Assembly: GCF_000346465.2 (NCBI RefSeq)
Contig: NC_034013.1
Span: forward strand, 17,791,624-17,855,623
Reading direction: 5' to 3'
From: Prunus persica
Lineage: Eukaryota > Streptophyta > Magnoliopsida > Rosales > Rosaceae
DNA: 64,000 nucleotides
In this document: positions 35,983 through 47,749 of the stretch, piece by piece
Layout: every line of letters starts with the position of its first letter
Numbering within the stretch: position 1 is the first letter of the stretch
Translations under genes and position numbers: made by a program
The notes under the pieces: generated by a model
What the model was told of the DNA's origin: nothing
The model's input: the letters and a program-made list of their open reading frames with translations, nothing else
Database searches by the model: none

Positions 35983-36511
35983 AATCCGTTTGCATCACCT
36001 TGCCCTCTCTGCTTTGAGATTAATTCTCGGGGATGATAGCCGGTACTTAATTCATGGATCAGGCAAGCACGCCAGATCATGAAAGCAAGCTATGTTTCAA
36101 CATTTTTTGTTTAGAAGACTTATATCATAAATAATCATAATAAAAGCTTACATTCCGATTTTTTGTCATGTTGGATCATATTCACACAGAGAAGCAAAGG
36201 AAAACGACTTGCCAGTGCCAAAAAGCTGATGGTGCTCAGAAGGTATAGTTTTATTTAACAGGAAAAGCACGATCATTTCAGATTGGCATTTAACCCATGG
36301 ACACCATTAGGATGAAAAAAGATTAAAAAACAGAATTCAACTGGGCAAGAAAGTAGAATTTTATTTCCAGTTAACATATGCATTTTATGACTTTTGTGAC
36401 TGTCGGTCACTTCATAGGAATAGAACAATCTTCTCAGATGGACATCTCTTCCAACTTATGACTTTAAAAAAGTACCACTACAAAAGCCAAGAGCATCGCA
36501 GAAGGATTAGC

Positions 36512-39500
36512 TCAAATTGAGCCTGCATGTTGTGCAATCTTCCCTTCTAGTGCAGTTTTGTCTGCCCCCACCATCTTGTCAACCTCCTTACCATTTCTTA
36601 CAAAGAAAAATGCCGGAACACTGCTTATGTTCCAGTTTGCAGCAACATCTCTTGCCTCATCTATGTCAACTTTCAAGAAAACGGCCTTTGGGTACTGTCC
36701 AGCTAAGGTTGTATACAAAGGAGATATGAAACGGCAAGGACCACACCATGTTGCGGTGAAGTAGAGGATTGCAAGCCGCAATGTCCTTGAAGCAGCATTC
36801 AACTTTGTCTCCAGTTCTTTGGCTGAGTGTATACCAATGACTTCACCTGTCAAAAACCCAAAAAAAAAAAAAAAAGCATTCAAAGAATGCCACATTGAGA
36901 CTTAGAACACCACTGACGTGGTGTGACAAGATTTATTATCCAAGTCCTCTTCATGAAATGGAATGTAGTCGTTTGCAGTTCACCATATTCGAATATGAAA
37001 ATGATTCTGTAAATAATCATAGCAAAGTGGAATATATGTACCATATAATACGCTCCTTAATGTTCAAACAAGTAAGGAAAATTGGATAAACCAGATGAGT
37101 TAAGATAGGATCAAAATTAAATAAATGATATCTTGCACAAGAGGGATGGTTTTATGAAGTTGACATTGATATTAACGGCAGGTAATTCTGAAATGAGGGA
37201 TGATGACCCATAAGGATGCATGCATTAATATAAAATTAATGAAATATGAATAAAAAGAAATCAAATGCCATACCATCCTTAAGAGCAGACAACGCATCCC
37301 GTTCCTGCATGAAATTGAAAGAAATGTAGTTAGTATGAAGGTTCTCTACCCTTATGTCATCATCGTAGACCTTGTCCTAAATCATATGGGGTCGGCCATA
37401 TCTATCTCTTGTATGAGGTCACTATTTAGTGGCATGTGGAATTAGGGGAAAATGACACCACCACCCCCCCCCCCCACACACACAGCACCCCAAAGAGCAA
37501 ATGTAAATGAATGAATAAACTGATACAGCCCACATCTTTTGGATCTAGACCTGTGCTGTGGTTTCATAATATAGTCATGCTAGCTGATAACCACACCCAT
37601 GAACTACACCCAGGTCCATGTTAGGACTGAACAAACCATGCTTTAAATTCTAATTGAACTAGCACCCAGCTAAAACATGTGCTCCCACATAGAAAGATGA
37701 AAAGCACCAGATAAACAGCAAATGTACCAAAATCTTATTTTCAACAGGTTGCTCATTCTGCTACCCTATTGTATGTAGACTGACATATTTATTTGACTAT
37801 CAAAGAGATGTGATATTTCTTAATAGAGCATAAAAACATATCAACTCTAGTCCATACTCACTCGAGCTTCGGCTTGCCGCTTTCTTTCACGTTCAGCACT
37901 TTTTATCTCCCTTTCTTTATGTAAGCGTTCATATTTTCTGCGATGCTCCTCAATTCTGCGGACATTAGGTCCAACCTGCAATTATAACTAAATTATTATG
38001 GAACAGTTTCCCTGGAAACTTATCCTTCTAGAATAAGGAAATTCACCTTTTTAAGCACCAAACCAATCTCCTCATCATAATCTAACTTTGATGCTACATG
38101 AAGATCACTTGCCGCTTCTTCCCAGTGACCTAACATGGCCTTCGCCATTCCTCTTATTTTATATCCTTTTGCAGAGTCGGGGTTGATCTAGAAAAAGTAT
38201 AAATATAGCTCATTATACAATGTTCAATACTGCCCAAAACTCAAACTTCTTGAACAGTGAGGGTCATCAACCAACCTCTAAAGCTGCATTAGCATCACGA
38301 ATTGCTGCATTTGGTTTATTCAATTTGACAAAGACACTAGCTGCAAGGATACAAGGTAACCAAGAGAATGATACATATGAGCAAAGAAGGGCAATGAAAA
38401 TGATATATCTATATATATGTAAGCACAACGAAATAAAGATAAACCAATAATGATCAAATAAAACTTCTCTTTTTCAAAAGAAAAAAATAATGATCAATTT
38501 ACCTCTGGTTGCTTTTAATATTGCTGAAGTTGGATTCAACATGATGGCTTCTGTTATATGATCTATGGCTTCATCCAGCTTCCCTGAAAAGAATTTACTA
38601 CCAATTAAGAGATATCACAAAGATAACCCAAGAAATCTCAACTAAAAATGGTAATCACAACAAAAAGGTGGCATGCCTTCAGAGATGGCATCTAAAGCTT
38701 TTGATTTTTCTATTTGTGCAGCATCCTGCATTTCTTCTGTAACTTCGACCGATGGGTTTCCCATCTGCACTTGAAAAAGAGCGAGGTTACAAATTAAGGG
38801 GAAAAAATCAAGGTGAAATACTACGCCTCTATCGCATGACTCCATCCTTCTCTATCCCTTACCTTCTGTGGAGGATCATTATCAGGCTCCACAACATCAG
38901 TAGCATCCAACTCGATATCGGACTCAACAATATCCTCATCATTATCCCGGGATGGATCAGGTCTTTTGGCATCAAAATGATCTTTAGTGTCTGACATGTC
39001 CACATCAACTTTATCCTGTTATAGAAACCAACACTACACCATATCAAGCAAAATATACAACCACACCAACATAAAAATAAAAAGAATAAAAACCTGTGCT
39101 CAAAATTTTAAGGAATTTCTTCAAAGTAGCACTATGAGTGACCGTGTCTATTTTCTTGCCTGTGCTGATACATAAAATAGGATGTCAAATTTTCTAAAAC
39201 CAACACCAACATAGGGGGGAAAATCCGAAATTCCTGTCACTTTTAAAACCTACTGAAAGTTGAAATACAAATAAACCAAAGTTCCTATACGAATTTGAAG
39301 TTGGCAATCTTAGAAGCACAGCATCCGCAGAAAAGCTTAAATTATGTGAGTCCATTAACTCCTAATATGCATGTAAAGCATAAATTATATGTGCACACAT
39401 AGAAAAAACTGAAATTTGTAGAAAAATATAAGCTTAGTGTGAGGAAATGAAGGCTCACCATTTTTGGGATCGGCGGAATTCGAGCGCCAAGGCTGAAAAA

Positions 39501-39744
39501 AAAACAAACAAACAAACAAACCCACATGCCTCAAACAAAGGAAAACATTTCAATCATATACAATTTGACAAACAGAGCATATATGCATATGCGTATAACA
39601 AAGTATCCTGTGACGGATGAAGATAAACAAAACATGTACCTTTGGAGATAGGACTTGAAGAAGGCAAGAGAAGGGGTATGGATCAGTGAAGGGTTTGACT
39701 TGCACTTACTAACGAACTCCCTCAGTTCTGCTACCTTTGCAGCA

Positions 39745-39749
<5 letters not shown>
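36512..39749 (-). CDS. TDX: TDX, TPR repeat-containing thioredoxin (Hsp70-interacting)
   Basis: Ten exons on the minus strand: 39749-39640, 39492-39459, 39015-38863, 38764-38677, 38583-38503, 38340-38276, 38187-38047, 37975-37862, 37304-37274 and 36846-36512. Total 1152 nt, 383 residues. Residues 1-45 form the Hip-type dimerisation region ([20 protein letters not shown]). An acidic linker (50-99, [17 protein letters not shown]) follows, then three TPR motifs (about 110-225; [60 protein letters not shown]), a charged helix (225-262, [20 protein letters not shown]) and a thioredoxin domain with active site WCGPC (306-310) and SVPAF. Arabidopsis TDX (At3g17880) binds Ssb2-type Hsp70 and acts as disulphide reductase, chaperone and holdase. 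Intron 4 has a GC donor (GAAG|GCATGC at 38677/38676). Exon 9 is only 31 nt. A CT microsatellite (39752-39775) lies just upstream of the ATG. Confidence 0.93.
37370..37430. repeat. Possible SINE-like fragment in TDX intron 8
   Basis: The text around CATATGGGGTCGGCCATAT followed by TCTCTTGTATGAGGTCA resembles the conserved 3' wording of plant Au-type SINEs (ATGGGGTCGGC). The 5' tRNA-like part was not found. Recall-based, weak. Confidence 0.3.

Positions 39750-39751
<2 letters not shown>

Positions 39752-39775
<24 letters not shown>
39752..39775. repeat. (CT)n microsatellite in the TDX leader
   Basis: About twelve CT/TC units directly abut the TDX start codon at 39749 on the minus-strand 5'UTR (GA-rich in the transcript). 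Likely variable in length. Confidence 0.85.
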
Positions 39776-40612
39776 AGAAATTGGAATCACTTTCTTAGAA
39801 AAGCAGAAGGGGTATGGATTATGCCGTTAATCAAACCCTCCAATTTTTATAGCGTTTCTGGGCTTTGCCAATTGGGTCGCGTCTCATGTCATCACAGGAG
39901 CAGCCCTGATGGCGGCCCTGCGTAAAGTTTGATTCCTTGACTTCTGGGCTTTGTCTTTTTGGCGCTAATTATCATCCCCGCCTCATTCATCTCTTTTTTT
40001 TTTTTTCCTTTTATTTAAGCATTATTGGAAATCGAAGTCGGATATAGGATAAATACTCGTAACCAATTAAGTTATAAACTCATTGTCTTTGTTAATTTGT
40101 ACCTAAAACTAATGTTGTTCATGTATCAGTCCAAATATTTGATGGCTGACGTGCAGCACTTTAGAAGACAGCGCCTGTATAAATTTTAGGGATTATTAGA
40201 TGTTAAAATTATTGAACTTATATGTTGCAATATGAAACTCTGCTTGAAACGATCAAACCCATGTCTCCAATCATAAGAGCAAATGGAATTCCACGGTCTG
40301 CATTGCAGATGCACAACTTAAGCAAAATGATATTGAGTTCCCTTTCATTAATGTCAATTGGTACAACATATCAATACAAAAACACGATCATCAGAATTGT
40401 GCTTCCGATGTAAAAACAATCATTTTTACAACACTTGAACCATATTTATATATATCTATCTATCATATTTATCTAAATCTCCAGGTCAAAAATTTATCTT
40501 ACAACAAGTACAAGAAGTAATTGTCAAATAGTGATCAGTGCCAACATCGCTGAAGCGCAGTTGGAAACTTTGTTATTTCTTCCCTTCGGCTACAGCCACC
40601 CGTCGTAAGGGG
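39776..40612. other. TDX promoter and JAZ3 3' flank
   Basis: This is a gap between two minus-strand genes. It should hold the TDX promoter (left) and the JAZ3-like 3'UTR (right). No TATA box stands out near TDX and no gene is seen. Confidence 0.55.
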
Positions 40613-43600
40613 CTAATTTATAGCTTGAGGAGGGCAAGAACCAGAAGAGTTGAAAGAGAAACTCAGACCATCAGATCCAGGTGTGCTACACTCTGGAGAT
40701 TTTTTGCTGACATTGTATGGCAATGTGGTCATCATCCTATATGCACACAAAAAATCAATAAGCAAAGCATTAATGATGTTATAAATTTCTCAGCATCTGT
40801 ATATGTCAATTTAAGCATATAGACTGGAGGGAGAAATAACCCTTCAAAGTTACCTCTCCTTGCGCTTCTCAAAGAATCTAGCCAAGGATGCTTTGCGTGC
40901 TTGAGGCACTGGTACTGCGAGCAAACACAGAAATAGATTTTTATTCAAGCTGTTATTTTACAAATTCAATGAGAAAAAAGAACAAAAGGTGCATATATAT
41001 CCCCCATATAACAGTAGCAGTAGCATACATAAAAGAAAATACACAAAGGTATACCTGCTGGAATCAGGTTTGTCATGGCAGATCCCACTGAACTGACTAC
41101 TTTAGAAGCCTCTGAGTGGTCAATAGGAGATGCTGAAGTTCCTACAGGTTTCACTATAGCTAATTCATTGGTGCTGCTAAATGCTCCTCCAGAGTGAGAA
41201 CTAGCATGTGAAGTCACGGAAAGATGGCTTGGAAGCCCAGAGATTGTAGATGTAATATGGGCCTGGTTCCTGAAAACACCATCGCCTGGGGAAGGTCTAG
41301 GGATGGGTGCCGGCACTTGAGCTATGGTAGGTGCCTTACAGTGAGTTGGAGAAGGTCCATTTCCAGCCAGCAACATAATAGCCTGGGCCTAAGTAGAGAA
41401 ACAAAGAAATCATAAACAAAAAGTTCAACCTAAAATTTAATGTAGTGAACAGAAGAATAAATGTAAGATACCTTCTCAGGAGATATATCATCATAAACAT
41501 TCACAGAACCAGCATAAAAGATGGTTAATTGAGCAGGCGCCCCAGAAGATTTGGATCCATTCCTACATAAGAAACTCAACTTAGCCTCTAGGATTCTTCA
41601 ACCATACTTGTGATTCAATACATGTTGCGCAATTTCATTTGCTAAAAAGCAGTTATACATGAAAATGGTCTGTTTTAAAGTACCTGAGATCAGCGGTACC
41701 AACTAGGGAACTTTTAGAAGGAAGAAGAGATACAGGGGCCACAACTGGAACTCCTCCAAGTGGTTGCAGTTTTGTGGTAGAACTAAAACCAATCGGAATC
41801 CTTTGGTCTTGAGAGTGATGCACTGAATGTGCATCAAACTGCTGCACAGGAGAGACTGTCATTGCATAATGGTTTCCAGCTTGCTTATCAAGAGTGAAAT
41901 TTTTCTACAAAATTAAAAAATTGTGCAAAAGATGTAGGCAAATGAAGGTCATACAGAACCAAAACATATGCACTAAGAAGGAGCCTACGTCAAAGCAATT
42001 TTAAATCAAAAAAAGGATTCAAATTTCACTTGCGTTTCTTCAGTAAAACAGATAAGTAAGAATACTTTTCTCAAGTCCAAAATACTGAGACCAAGTTACG
42101 GATAATTTCAGATAATTTCACCTTCTTTAAGAATAAAGCTTTGTTAGTAAGACTTAAAAGGAAAAGAGATTCAGAAAGTAGGAGAAGAAATACCTGGATA
42201 ACACCAGAGAATGGCTTCTGGCTGAAGTGAAAAGCATCAGCAGTTGATATAGTCATAAATGCAGATGTATCATGAACAGTTTTTCTTGACCCACCTTCTT
42301 GGGGAGCCTTGAAAGACAGGAATTGTGGAAGTGCAGAAACCTTGTTTGAAAATGACCACTGCATCCCTGAACTTCTTGGTAGCGCTGCAAAATCAATAAG
42401 AGTGGATCATCAGACCAAGTCGTTTGAACTTTGAACAAACAAATTCTTCATTGTGTTGATGATTGCTCAAAGTACCTCAGAAATAAAAACAGTAATATGG
42501 TAAGTATTAGGTTAAATGGCTCTGCAAATAGATGCCAACAAGAAACATATTTTTCTTGGAATGTAGTTATAGTAAATATATATATTCTCAACATGTACGT
42601 ATGTTCATTACAGCTGTCAAACTAAGATGAATGTATATAAATATACATTTAGGCATTAACACAAAGAATCTTTAATAAAGAAATCACTATAAACGATAAT
42701 ATGAATACAGCCATGTCTAATATGCACATTGTCAACTTACGTTATTTTCTAAATAGATGAAGAAGAGAGAAATGACAACCAATGACCTTAAAGAAGTAGA
42801 AAAATCCTTGAACATTTAAAATCCTAGCTTCAGAACATTTGTGCTGCACGCTTGTGTTGTGATAAGAAAGAAGCCATACACTGTAAGGTATTATGATAAG
42901 TCTACTTTTTTTTATATCAGGTATTTTATTATAAATGTTGGTAGCATCTGGCCAGGCAGTAACTAACTATGCACCAAAGCAGATTTGAGAACAATATAAA
43001 ATTCAGAACTCCACAAGTCCATGTTATAAAATAAAATATAAAAAAAGAATTGTTCAATTAGATTGCTTTATTAAATTCGGCTACTATAATATAAATAAAT
43101 GTTTCTCATTGCATAAGTGTTTTTTTTTTTTCTATCCAAAAAAAAAATTTGCATAAGTTTTTTTAATTATAAATGTTGTACCACCTGCCGAGCCTTGTTT
43201 AGTGCAGCAATTGTTTAATATGTGAGCCAACGTGACACATTGCTCCTTTAATACATGACATCTCATATAGTCATAGAGTCTTAGAGTCATAGAGTCATAG
43301 GCATGTGAGGTAAAAAAATACATTATCTTGCCTAACCCAACAATCTAAAATGTGGAGAAAATATTTGAACATAAATTTTTTTATTAAAAAAACTAAAAAC
43401 TAAAGGCACATTGTATTGTAGTATGTTACCAAAAAAGAGTGTAAAATTAAAGACAACTAAACCCATGTTATGTTCCTATGAATACAGTATAACTCCACAA
43501 GTCAACACAGTTACACAGCAATCAGCTGCCCCAAGTTACCCTTTATGTATAAACCTACCATAAACTGATAAAAAAAACACTGTTATTCCTTTAAATCAGT

Positions 43601-43823
43601 GTTTATCCTTACTTAGCAAGATGATGTTTTTTATTTTTATCAGGATCAGGAAAGTGGGGGGATAAGAAAACAAAATACAAACTCAAAATTCCAATTCCAA
43701 AACAGTGAATTTCATCCTCAAAACCAATAAAAGCAAACCTGAATTCTTGGCTTCTTCATTGGCCTCCTCTTTCACAGTCAGGTTGCCATTCTTTGAACTC
43801 AAACCCAAAAAATCCCTCTCCAT
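40613..43823 (-). CDS. JAZ3: JAZ3-like TIFY jasmonate repressor
   Basis: Seven exons on the minus strand: 43823-43739, 42384-42194, 41904-41684, 41562-41472, 41388-41055, 40914-40854 and 40736-40613. Total 1107 nt, 368 residues, all phases consistent. It starts MERDFLGLSSKN. The TIFY (ZIM) domain (about 177-212) reads QLTIFYAGSVNVYDDISPEK, then AQAIMLLAGNG, and mediates NINJA binding and dimerisation. The Jas motif (about 310-336) reads PVPQARKASLARFFEKRKER, then MMTTLPY, the COI1 degron and MYC-binding segment. JAZ proteins repress MYC transcription factors in the nucleus and are degraded when jasmonoyl-isoleucine brings them to SCF-COI1. The last intron splits the Jas motif after KER, as in most JAZ genes; its first codon after the junction is a stop. 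G-boxes upstream (44185, 44258, 44574) suit MYC feedback. The length is close to Arabidopsis JAZ3 (At3g17860), and the neighbours agree. Intron 1 is 1.35 kb. Confidence 0.93.
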
Positions 43824-44025
43824 TAATTCCAATCTTTTAGCTAAATTACACGCCAACAACAAGAAATGAACGTCCAAACCCTTGAAGCCCAACCACCGCA
43901 AAAAGAAGAGCTCTTTTCGTTGAATCTCAGAAACCAACAAGAACGAAAACCTTAACTTCCAATACTAGAAAGCTGCCGCTTTTTCTTTAGGGAGATGAGA
44001 GCATAGAGCTAGTAAAGAAGAGAAG

Positions 44026-44579
44026 CACATGTGACATGGCTGGCTGAGAGCTCTTAAATTACAACCTCCAGTAGCTCTGACCTCTCTCTGTCTTTCCTGG
44101 TCCGTCGGATTGTAAAGATCGTCTTTTTGTGCGGGGTGGTGACCGGCTAGTCCGGTCGGAGACCGAGAGTTGCCACTTGTAGACCACGTGCGGCGCCAAA
44201 CTTGGGCCTTCGATGCCTCGCAGCTGGTTTAGGATTGACGAGTGACGCTGTGCGCGACACGTGCCATGAAGTTTTAATTTCTTTTATTTTTTATAAAATT
44301 TAATATTTTTCTGTCTTTTTTAATGACGTTGGGTGGGCTGCTTATGTGGGTGAGTTTAAGGAGAAACAGAATTTACGTTTTGCTATCTCGAATTAATAAT
44401 ACAATGACACGTAAAAAAAATTATTATATATATCATTACGTATTTAGTTAGGATAGCACAAAATGGTATCTCCATTATGTGAGAGTTTCTCTTCTTAAGA
44501 GGATAAAGAGGGAAACTACGTCTTTTCTAACTCAAGTGGAACATTTAAATTTGAAGGAGCAATCACATACGGCCACGTG
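44026..44579 (-). promoter_or_regulatory. G-box cluster upstream of the JAZ3-like gene
   Basis: Three perfect CACGTG hexamers lie at 44185-44190, 44258-44263 and 44574-44579, and a CACATGTG variant lies at 44026-44033, all within about 760 bp upstream of ATG 43823. MYC2-type bHLH factors bind CACGTG and CACATG and activate JAZ genes. The motifs are directly seen; MYC control is inferred. Confidence 0.6.
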
Positions 44580-45909
44580 TGAACTTTTGTTTGGGCATTA
44601 CAATGATTTTTTATTTTCAGCACTACTATAATGAAATTTTAGAATTTTCTTTTTCTTTTACCTCATATCCGTAGATACTACGGTTATCTTTTAAAGGGCG
44701 GAAATGATAATGATATTAACATGACTAACGAATATTATTAGGGTGTTCGTTGAATTGGCTCAGGCCTTTAATGTACTTCCAAGTGGTTCTGAGTTTAAAC
44801 CCCATAATAACTGTGTGTGTGAGTTCATAACTTTGACAATAACAAAAAAATCACTAATCGAGAAAGAAACCCTAGCCATAAAGAAACAAATAGAATTTTG
44901 TTTATTCAATATCAAACATGAAAGAATGCATATATTTATATTTGGAGATTACTTTATAGTTTTGGATAAATACATACGTGTCTCTTTCTCTCATAATTCG
45001 ATCCTTTTCATGTGGTCCTAAATTGACACACTTTGTGAATCACATTACATTAATATAAAGGTGGGCATGTGGATGGCATGAGAAAAAAGCCAAACGCTAT
45101 ATTCTATAAAATAGCTACTTGTGGAACACATTTGTCCTTTCATTGTAAAAATCCAAAACATATTTAATTGGACTCTCCACCAATGGTAACATGGAATCTT
45201 GTGTCCTTTTTTTTTTTGACAATTAATATAATTAATGATCTGAAAAAAGGCTTGAAGAAGGTACGCATTCTGCATGTCAACTTGTGCCTAAAAATAATAA
45301 TTAGCTTTGAAAATCCATGGTGAGTGAGTCTTTCGCTTTAACCTTTTGTCCAACGGATTAATAATTGATTCATTTATTTTAAATTGAGAGAGAGTTGAAC
45401 TCTTTTTAAGAAACTTTTTTAAACTATTAGATTAATATCCAACGGTGAGTAACCACAATCTCTTGGACTCCTGTGGTCCAAGAGATCAAGACTGTATATA
45501 TATATATATATATATATTTTAAACAAGAGGAATAATTAAGAAAAATGAAATGATAATCTTGATATTATATTCTTGAAGTCTTGGACCATGTCTCATGGCC
45601 CACGCAGCCCAATTCACCCGACCTGTACCACGCCTGGACAAAAATAGGCCGACCCAACTTAATGGATACATCTGACCACAATTCCTATTAAGAAAAACGT
45701 AGGTACACTAAAAGGAGGGCTAGGAATGATGGAGATTGCAAATGGGCAAATTTAGCCCAACTCGTTCTTAAATGGGCCTTTGTTTAATTTAGTATGTTAA
45801 CCATGTGGTGACTCGGGTTTAGCATTTGTTCATATCTCTCATATTTGGGTTTTGGATAGTATTGGCTGTTTTTAGTGCTAAGTTATATACACTTTTATGG
45901 TGCTTATTA
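44580..45909. other. AT-rich intergenic DNA
   Basis: A (TA)n tract lies at about 45496-45518. A 92-codon open frame near 44743 has no family resemblance. Short TGGGCC-type motifs occur near 45770. No gene is seen. Confidence 0.55.
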
Positions 45910-46199
45910 TCTATATATATAAAGCAAAAGGCAGAGAATGGTGAAACATTCAAAATACCAGAAAATGCCCTTGGTTAATGCAAACATTAAGAATTAAAAT
46001 TATTAATCAAATGAGGATAATATGGTAAATTCACAATTTTTCATATTAAAAAAATTAAAATTAAAAGAAAATTCAGATAATGGATCCTATTTTTATGGAA
46101 CACAACTATCCATTATCTTTTTAATTCTAAAATAAATTTAAATTTAAAAAAAAAAAAAAAAGCCTCTCGCAGGTGCAGAAGCGCGTGCAAAGAGGCTAG
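45910..46199 (+). mobile_element. Small non-autonomous Helitron
   Basis: The left end begins TCTATATATATAAAGC at 45910 directly after an A (45909). The right end has a short GC-rich hairpin (AGCCTCTCGCA ... TGCAAAGAGGCT, 46161-46197) and terminates CTAG (46196-46199), directly before a T (46200). TC at the 5' end, a hairpin followed by CTRR at the 3' end, insertion between A and T, and no target duplication are the diagnostic Helitron features. The interior (290 bp) is AT-rich and non-coding. Confidence 0.75.
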
Positions 46200-46200
46200 T

Positions 46201-46956
46201 TTTAATAAAGTATCTATTTCAACAAAAATACAAAATAAAAAAAATCACAAGCGTTGACTTTTATCCACACCTGATAGGCAATTGAAACGCAATCTTAGGA
46301 TTGGATCCAAGACTAACCTAAGAAAATGAAACGTTAGATTTCCTCCCATTGGGTTTTCAATTCTTATAGTAGGTTCAGGGTCAGGGTTCGAGGATTGCGA
46401 ATAATTTTGGAACAAGTTTGGAAGATAGGTTGTTTGGTTCGACACTTGACATTTAGAGTTTGGAACATCCTTAGCTTCCAAACTCATCATTACTTGTTCC
46501 AAAACCATTATCAAGCCTCAAACCCAAACCCTAAACTTATTGGGCACTTAGGACGACATCTTCATTTTGCTTTCTTCAATACTCGATCCAGTCTTCTTTT
46601 TCTAATGACACGTGCTATGTATTTGAATCTAATATTAGCTTATAGCCATAAAAGTTTGACCGTAACTCGTACATCCTATCAAACATGAATTTGACTTCTT
46701 TTTCATTCTAAAATACAGAGCCATTCTCTAGTCCGTTATCTGTAGTTTTCCTTTCTTGTTTCTTCTGGCCGTCAATATTTAGTTTGAAACTTTGAAACTA
46801 TGCTGCAAAACCTACTTAGGAGTTAGAATTATTTCATGAAAATAAATAGACCATCCGAACAAACCTGTTACTTAAGAAAATCGTGTCAACGGGATATATT
46901 CCAGTGAAAAAAGACATTGACTTGGTGACAGATTCGAAATTCCCATTGCATCTTGA

Positions 46957-46987
<31 letters not shown>

Positions 46988-47098
46988 AACGCTAGAATAA
47001 GTTGTCTTAACATGATAGATTTTAGAAATTATAAAATAAGTTGTCTACGTGTGCATATCTACATATCTAGCCATTAACTGATGCTATATGGTGATCAT
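46201..47098. other. Intergenic, no gene seen
   Basis: AT-rich, with a (GT)n tract at about 46958-46978. There is a weak internal near-repeat on both strands (GTTTGGAA...CAAACTC). Nothing coding. Confidence 0.5.
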
Positions 47099-47430
47099 AA
47101 GAGCATATGTAATGGTTGTTCAATATTTCAATGCATTAGTTTAATAAGTTTATCTTCTTTGGCATCTATTGAATTGAATTGCAATTTTACTTGGAATGAT
47201 ACCATTCAATAGTTTCAGATCAATAATTATATAAACTTACACATCTTTTTACATACTCAAATAAAATAAGAAGGATAAATTTAATAACACTAAAATTGTA
47301 CCATTGCAATATTCTCAAATAGATCTTTAAAAAGAGACCAATTTTGAATATATTTGAAAAATATATATTTTTTGATTGATTTATTTTTTCTATTGCATTA
47401 AACTATTAAACAACCATTCCAGATGCTCTT
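47099..47430. mobile_element. MITE with GAGCATNTGNAATGGTTGTT inverted ends
   Basis: AAGAGCATATGTAATGGTTG at 47099 is matched, inverted, by ACAACCATTCCAGATGCTCT ending near 47430 (two mismatches). The interior (about 330 bp) is AT-rich and non-coding, as expected of a MITE. The flanks give only a TA or TWA target duplication depending on the exact end, so the superfamily (Tc1/mariner or PIF/Harbinger) is undecided. A third copy of the same terminus (CCATTGCAGATGCTCTA) occurs at 47620-47636. Confidence 0.6.
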
Positions 47431-47749
47431 AACAACATAGTGCATTAATTGCTAGATTTTTTTTCATTTTTTATTGGCATGTGGGTCTCAGGTTAGCGAG
47501 TTCATTATATAGCACCCTCTATTTCAATTGTATCTATTATAATGAACTAAATCACACAATTGCAAGTGAAATTTTACTATTTTAATTCAATTTTATGTAA
47601 TAAAATTACATTAATCTTAACCATTGCAGATGCTCTAAATACACTGGGAATATACATAGACCATTAATTGTAGGAGTAACATACTTTATTTGAAAAAATA
47701 AATTTCAAACTGGAAAAAGAAAAACCCCAAAAAATTAGAGTATGTTGTT

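Noticed and set aside
44743..45021. 92-codon open frame upstream of the Helitron
   Set aside because: AT-rich, no family resemblance, no introns or promoter evident.
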